The translations under genes were made by a program, and so were the position numbers. The notes beneath the pieces were generated by a model. That model did no database searches. It was not told the origin of the DNA and worked only from the letters and a program-made list of their open reading frames with translations. This document shows positions 47,966-50,942 of a stretch of 50,942 bases of DNA, piece after piece (position 1 is the stretch's first letter; the number at the start of each line of letters is the position of its first letter). Origin of the DNA: Lentisphaerota bacterium. Its GTDB lineage: Bacteria > Verrucomicrobiota > Lentisphaeria > Oligosphaerales > JABHEG01. The DNA is taken from NCBI GenBank assembly GCA_018676675.1, contig JABHEG010000389.1:1-50942 (forward strand), read 5' to 3'.

Positions 47966-49156
47966 ATGCGTAATCTGGCAATCACCGTCCCTGCAGTCTT
48001 GTCACTTGTGGGGCTCTGCGCCTGCAACGGTCTTGCCCAAGATGACGGGGCACGCACGAGCACAGCTCCAGCTGCTGATCCGGGTGCTGTCACTCCAGAG
48101 CGTTCGGAAGGCCGTGGTGCGGTCGAGGTGATCGGCACCGATAGTCTCGCCGATGCGACGAGGGTCAATGCTGCCATCGCGGCCAGTCCTCCCGGCTCCG
48201 AGATTGTCTTCCGCGGGACGTTCCTGCTCGATCAGACGGTCCGTTTGACCGGCAGACGAGCGTACCGGGGGGAGAGTCGGTCCGGGACGCTGTTCCGGCA
48301 GGCCGATGGTGTAAACCTGCCCGCGTTGATGGCCAGCTCGGTTTTCCTGGATGACAAGACGTGGACCGGATCACCGATCTCCATACGCCATCTGAAGCTG
48401 GACGGGAATGCGAAGAACAACACCGAAGCCGCGACCACCGGCATCGTCTTGCGCGCCTGGCTGAGTGTGGTTGAGGACGTCCACATCGCCAACATGTCCG
48501 GGGACGGTCTGCGCCTGACGAATCTCGGGATAGGAGGCGCTAAGCTCAATACGACTCAGGTCAACGGTCGGATCTCCGGTTGCTTCATAGAGCGTTCCGG
48601 AAGACACGGGGTGTTTGTCGAGGATACGCAGAACAAGGTGACCGACTGGATCCTGAGCGACAGCTGGATCGCGGGCTCCGGGGCCGACGGTATCCACCTG
48701 GACAACGCTGCGGGTTGGTGCGTTGAGCGGAACCACATCTATGGCGTGAAAGGCAATGCCATCCATGCCCACAGGCTCTTTGCCACGTCCATTGCCGACA
48801 ACTACATCGAGGGATTCGGGGAGGGCGAGGAGGCCGGCGCGTGGTACGGCATTCGTGCGACGCTGCAGGGCGGCGCCGCATCGACGATCTGCGGTAACCG
48901 GATCTTCAATTTCCACGGCGAGAAGCAACCCGCCTCTGATTACCGGTACCTGGGAGTGTTGGTCAACTACGGGACTGGGGTTGTGAGTGTCACAGGGAAT
49001 GCCATCCGCGGCAAGGGCACACCTCGCGGCACGGGGCTCCACTACACAACCCTTGGCGAGACCGACCTGGTCGTCACCTCAACCGGCAACATCGTCCACA
49101 ATGTCCACACGGACCGGGTCGTCGGTGATCGTGTCACCCTCTCCGCCGGGCTCTGA
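47966..49156 (+). CDS. Right-handed beta-helix lipoprotein (pectate-lyase-like fold)
   Basis: A 396-residue protein with a lipoprotein-type leader (LCAC, Cys20). After a Pro/Ala-rich linker (25-50), residues about 55-390 have the regular turn pattern of a parallel beta-helix: IRHLKLDGNAKNN, VEDVHIANMSGDGL, ISGCFIERSGRHGVFV, SDSWIAGSGADGIHLDN and VERNHIYGVKGNAIHA. This fold is shared by polysaccharide lyases and GH28-type enzymes and by structural proteins. No diagnostic catalytic residues were recognised, so activity is uncertain. It is probably anchored in the outer membrane and acts on polysaccharide. Confidence 0.8.
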   Translation: MRNLAITVPAVLSLVGLCACNGLAQDDGARTSTAPAADPGAVTPERSEGRGAVEVIGTDSLADATRVNAAIAASPPGSEIVFRGTFLLDQTVRLTGRRAYRGESRSGTLFRQADGVNLPALMASSVFLDDKTWTGSPISIRHLKLDGNAKNNTEAATTGIVLRAWLSVVEDVHIANMSGDGLRLTNLGIGGAKLNTTQVNGRISGCFIERSGRHGVFVEDTQNKVTDWILSDSWIAGSGADGIHLDNAAGWCVERNHIYGVKGNAIHAHRLFATSIADNYIEGFGEGEEAGAWYGIRATLQGGAASTICGNRIFNFHGEKQPASDYRYLGVLVNYGTGVVSVTGNAIRGKGTPRGTGLHYTTLGETDLVVTSTGNIVHNVHTDRVVGDRVTLSAGL

Positions 49157-49234
49157 CCCATCACGTGCCCGGGCCTCTGGGGGCGCTCTCCCAAGCTCAG
49201 CGCGTTACGGATACCGGTTGTGTCAATTTCTTGG

Positions 49235-49251
49235 TGGGGGAATCTCTCCCA
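49235..49251. terminator. Small hairpin between convergent genes
   Basis: TGGGGGA-atc-TCTCCCA forms seven pairs, one of them G-U, in the 195-base gap between the beta-helix gene and the convergent C45 acyltransferase gene. It lacks a T-run, so its role as terminator is tentative. Confidence 0.3.
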
Positions 49252-49351
49252 ATGTCCTGCCCATGGGAAGTGCGGGGCTACATCTGCTCCAGTCGCTTCC
49301 GCTCGAGTGCGTCCCGCGGAGGGATCCACAGCCGGCGAACCGCGCACCGCC

Positions 49352-50431
49352 TTACCAGTCCAGATCAACGGGCTCAAACGCGTTTTGGCATGGATACCCC
49401 CAGCAAAGGTCCATGCGTGTTCGATCCCGTCCGGGCTGGATAACCCAGGCGTAGATCGTGTGAAATCCACCTGGAACATGTTCACACACAGACCACTTTC
49501 CCTGCATGTCAGCCAGGGCTTTCCTGCCCAGATCGGGAGTGCGTTCTGCCTGACGCGCGGCCGATAGTATTCTGGTCAGCCGGGCATATCGAGCGCGGGA
49601 ACTCTCCAGGTATGCGGGAGATACGCCTGCAGGGCACTTGGTCTTGCCGTCGATGGAGTGATTCGTGGCGACCAGGAAGCCTTGTTCGCCAGGGCGATAG
49701 GCGTGGGTTTCGCCGCCGCCGAGAGCGAGCACGGCGCCTTCTCCAGACGCATCCAGCAATGCCAGATTCACCCCCTTCCCCAGATGTCCCAACGCCTCGA
49801 TTCGGCCGACGCACTCGGCCACGCTTCCCTGGGTCGAGAGCAGAGCAGCTGCCATCGTCGGCATGCCCTTCAGAGACACCCGCCGTTCAGCCGGCAGGCT
49901 GGAGCCGCCGATTGCCAACCCCGCCTGGTTGACCCCTATGCCGTGCGGGAGTCCCAGATAGCCTATGCTGGCGGAAGAATGGCAATCGTCGCAGTGGCTG
50001 ATCATCTGTACCTGCCAGGAGCGCTCAGCCTCTGACAGGTCGCAGTTGCGCGCAAGCCAGGGACCCTCGCCGCCCTGCGTGACCAGGATGTTCGAGCATC
50101 CCGGGCGAAGGACATTGCTGATCTCGTTGTGGAACGCCATGATCCGGCATGTGTCGTGGCTGAGCTTGGCCCCATCCGACCAACCTTTGAGCTGCTCGAG
50201 GAGTTGCGGGAAGTGTTCAGCCGCCATCCCTTCCATTCTCTCGAGCGCGTCCAGATAGGCCCCGGTGAGAAGTTCCTCTGGGTCTCTCCTCACGAACCAG
50301 CGGTAGAATCGCTCGAGGCAGGGGCCGAACTGCCGTCCGTACTGCAGACCTCGCTCGTAGGAGTTTCCCTTCAGCACGATGCGGGCGAGACTGGATCTTG
50401 TCGATGGCCCTGTCAGATCAGCAGATGTCAT
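49352..50431 (-). CDS. C45-type acyltransferase/peptidase (acyl-CoA:6-APA acyltransferase-like Ntn hydrolase)
   Basis: A 359-residue protein without signal peptide. The N-terminal part (GNSYERGLQYGRQFG) is typical of the family. RPGCSN follows, with Cys112 the expected Ntn nucleophile freed by self-cleavage before it. Downstream are GPWLARNCDLS, GLPHGIGVNQAGLAIGGSSL and FLVATNHS. Members cleave or transfer acyl groups on amides such as penicillins or N-acyl amines. An ATG at 50431 gives the normal family beginning; a GTG at 50461 after AGAGGATTAG would add 10 residues. It converges with the beta-helix gene. Substrate cannot be deduced. Confidence 0.85.
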   Translation of the reverse strand: MTSADLTGPSTRSSLARIVLKGNSYERGLQYGRQFGPCLERFYRWFVRRDPEELLTGAYLDALERMEGMAAEHFPQLLEQLKGWSDGAKLSHDTCRIMAFHNEISNVLRPGCSNILVTQGGEGPWLARNCDLSEAERSWQVQMISHCDDCHSSASIGYLGLPHGIGVNQAGLAIGGSSLPAERRVSLKGMPTMAAALLSTQGSVAECVGRIEALGHLGKGVNLALLDASGEGAVLALGGGETHAYRPGEQGFLVATNHSIDGKTKCPAGVSPAYLESSRARYARLTRILSAARQAERTPDLGRKALADMQGKWSVCEHVPGGFHTIYAWVIQPGRDRTRMDLCWGYPCQNAFEPVDLDW

Positions 50432-50684
50432 GGTATCGCGGACCCTTCCGGCAATGGTCACCTAATCCTCTACAGGAACCTGCTCTGACGCGGGCGATCA
50501 TTGTGCCCCGGTGTCTGTCGTTGAGCGGGATGGTTTGGATATAGACGTACGCCATCGAGATAGCAAGCCTGGCAACCTCATTAGGCCGAGGAGAAAAGGC
50601 ACTTCGGTCGAGGCTTGCCCTGCTGCAAAGAAGGGACGACACGCCCTCCAGGAAACGGTGCGCGCGCGGAGTGTCTCTGGAGGA

Positions 50685-50942
50685 TCACCCCGACAAAAGT
50701 AGCCCGGCGGGCGGTATGGCATTGTCTGGGTGTTGCCGCCTTCCAGTCTCCAAGGCGATTGATTCATATCCGGGCGGCCATGGTCGGATGTTCCTGCTGA
50801 GCATGCGGGCCAATAGCGGTCCAGCGTAGAGCGCAAAACTGTTTAGGCGCTGCAGATGCCCTTTGAGGATCGACATCCCGGGAGCTTTCGCAAGGTGTTC
50901 TTGCATGGCTTGGCTACCCAGAGCACGGAGGATGTTGATTCC
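50685..50942 (-). CDS. C-terminal end of an unrecognised gene, cut by the window edge
   Basis: An 85-codon minus-strand frame open to the right edge ends at 50685. The visible residues have protein-like composition (ILRALGSQAMQEHL, LNSFALYAGPLLARML, NIRPWPPGYES), with amphipathic Leu/Ala segments. The family is not recognised and chance is not excluded. The 223 bases between this stop and the C45 gene (50462-50684) hold nothing recognised. Confidence 0.35.
   Translation of the reverse strand, partial: GINILRALGSQAMQEHLAKAPGMSILKGHLQRLNSFALYAGPLLARMLSRNIRPWPPGYESIALETGRRQHPDNAIPPAGLLLSG

Overview
This GC-rich window looks like a chromosomal polysaccharide- and glycoside-use region from a bacterium of the PVC/Hydrogenedentota type (Planctomycetota, Lentisphaerota, Kiritimatiellota, Verrucomicrobiota or Hydrogenedentota). 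The reasons are the gene content rather than any marker gene: Tat-exported Gfo/Idh/MocA oxidoreductases, HEAT-repeat proteins fused to DUF1080 (3-keto-disaccharide hydrolase family), an AraC regulator with a PocR sensor domain, FG-GAP/VCBS propellers, DUF4838 and very large secreted glycosidase-like proteins. No rRNA, tRNA, CRISPR array, SusC/SusD pair or sulfatase was seen.

Layout. 115-2862: a C-terminally short M28 peptidase, divergent from a 532-residue protein carrying an HPr-like domain. 3013-7800: a tight three-gene set of two exported EF-hand paralogues and a large membrane-anchored beta-sandwich protein. 7803-20365, all on the minus strand: HEAT-DUF1080 protein, Tat-Gfo/Idh/MocA, cytosolic Gfo/Idh/MocA, sugar isomerase-type TIM barrel, a 1419-residue HEAT/DUF1080/FG-GAP mosaic and a second Tat-Gfo/Idh/MocA; a PocR-AraC regulator diverges at 20514. 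21420-22994: PstS-like binding protein. 22995-23497: gene-free, rich in direct and inverted repeats around a strong hairpin. 23498-30980: double nitrilase-fold protein, GH29 alpha-L-fucosidase with a discoidin-type domain, beta-propeller lipoprotein and GH43/GH32-like propeller, all minus strand. 31321-33729: DUF4838 protein. 33911-34205: tandem repeat of exact 113-bp period, directly before a decayed tyrosine recombinase (34296-35120). 35208-46627: alpha/beta-hydrolase esterase, a 1650-residue GH42-like protein and a 1451-residue TIM-barrel protein with discoidin domain. 46844-50431: SDR, a 44-residue small protein, a beta-helix lipoprotein and a C45-type acyltransferase. A partial gene runs off the right edge.

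How it may work together (inference): extracellular and periplasmic fucosidase and GH-like enzymes and a polysaccharide-lyase-like beta-helix protein release glycosides. Tat-exported Gfo/Idh/MocA enzymes would oxidise them to 3-keto-glycosides, DUF1080 domains would cleave these, and the cytosolic Gfo/Idh plus TIM-barrel isomerase would complete processing. The PocR-AraC protein is the only recognisable local transcription regulator.

The best candidates for something new are the 113-bp tandem array beside a decayed recombinase, the HPr domain embedded in a large protein that lacks the usual regulatory serine, the repeat-bounded 265-bp element with a central hairpin, and the HEAT-DUF1080-FG-GAP fusion within a complete 3-keto-glycoside gene set.
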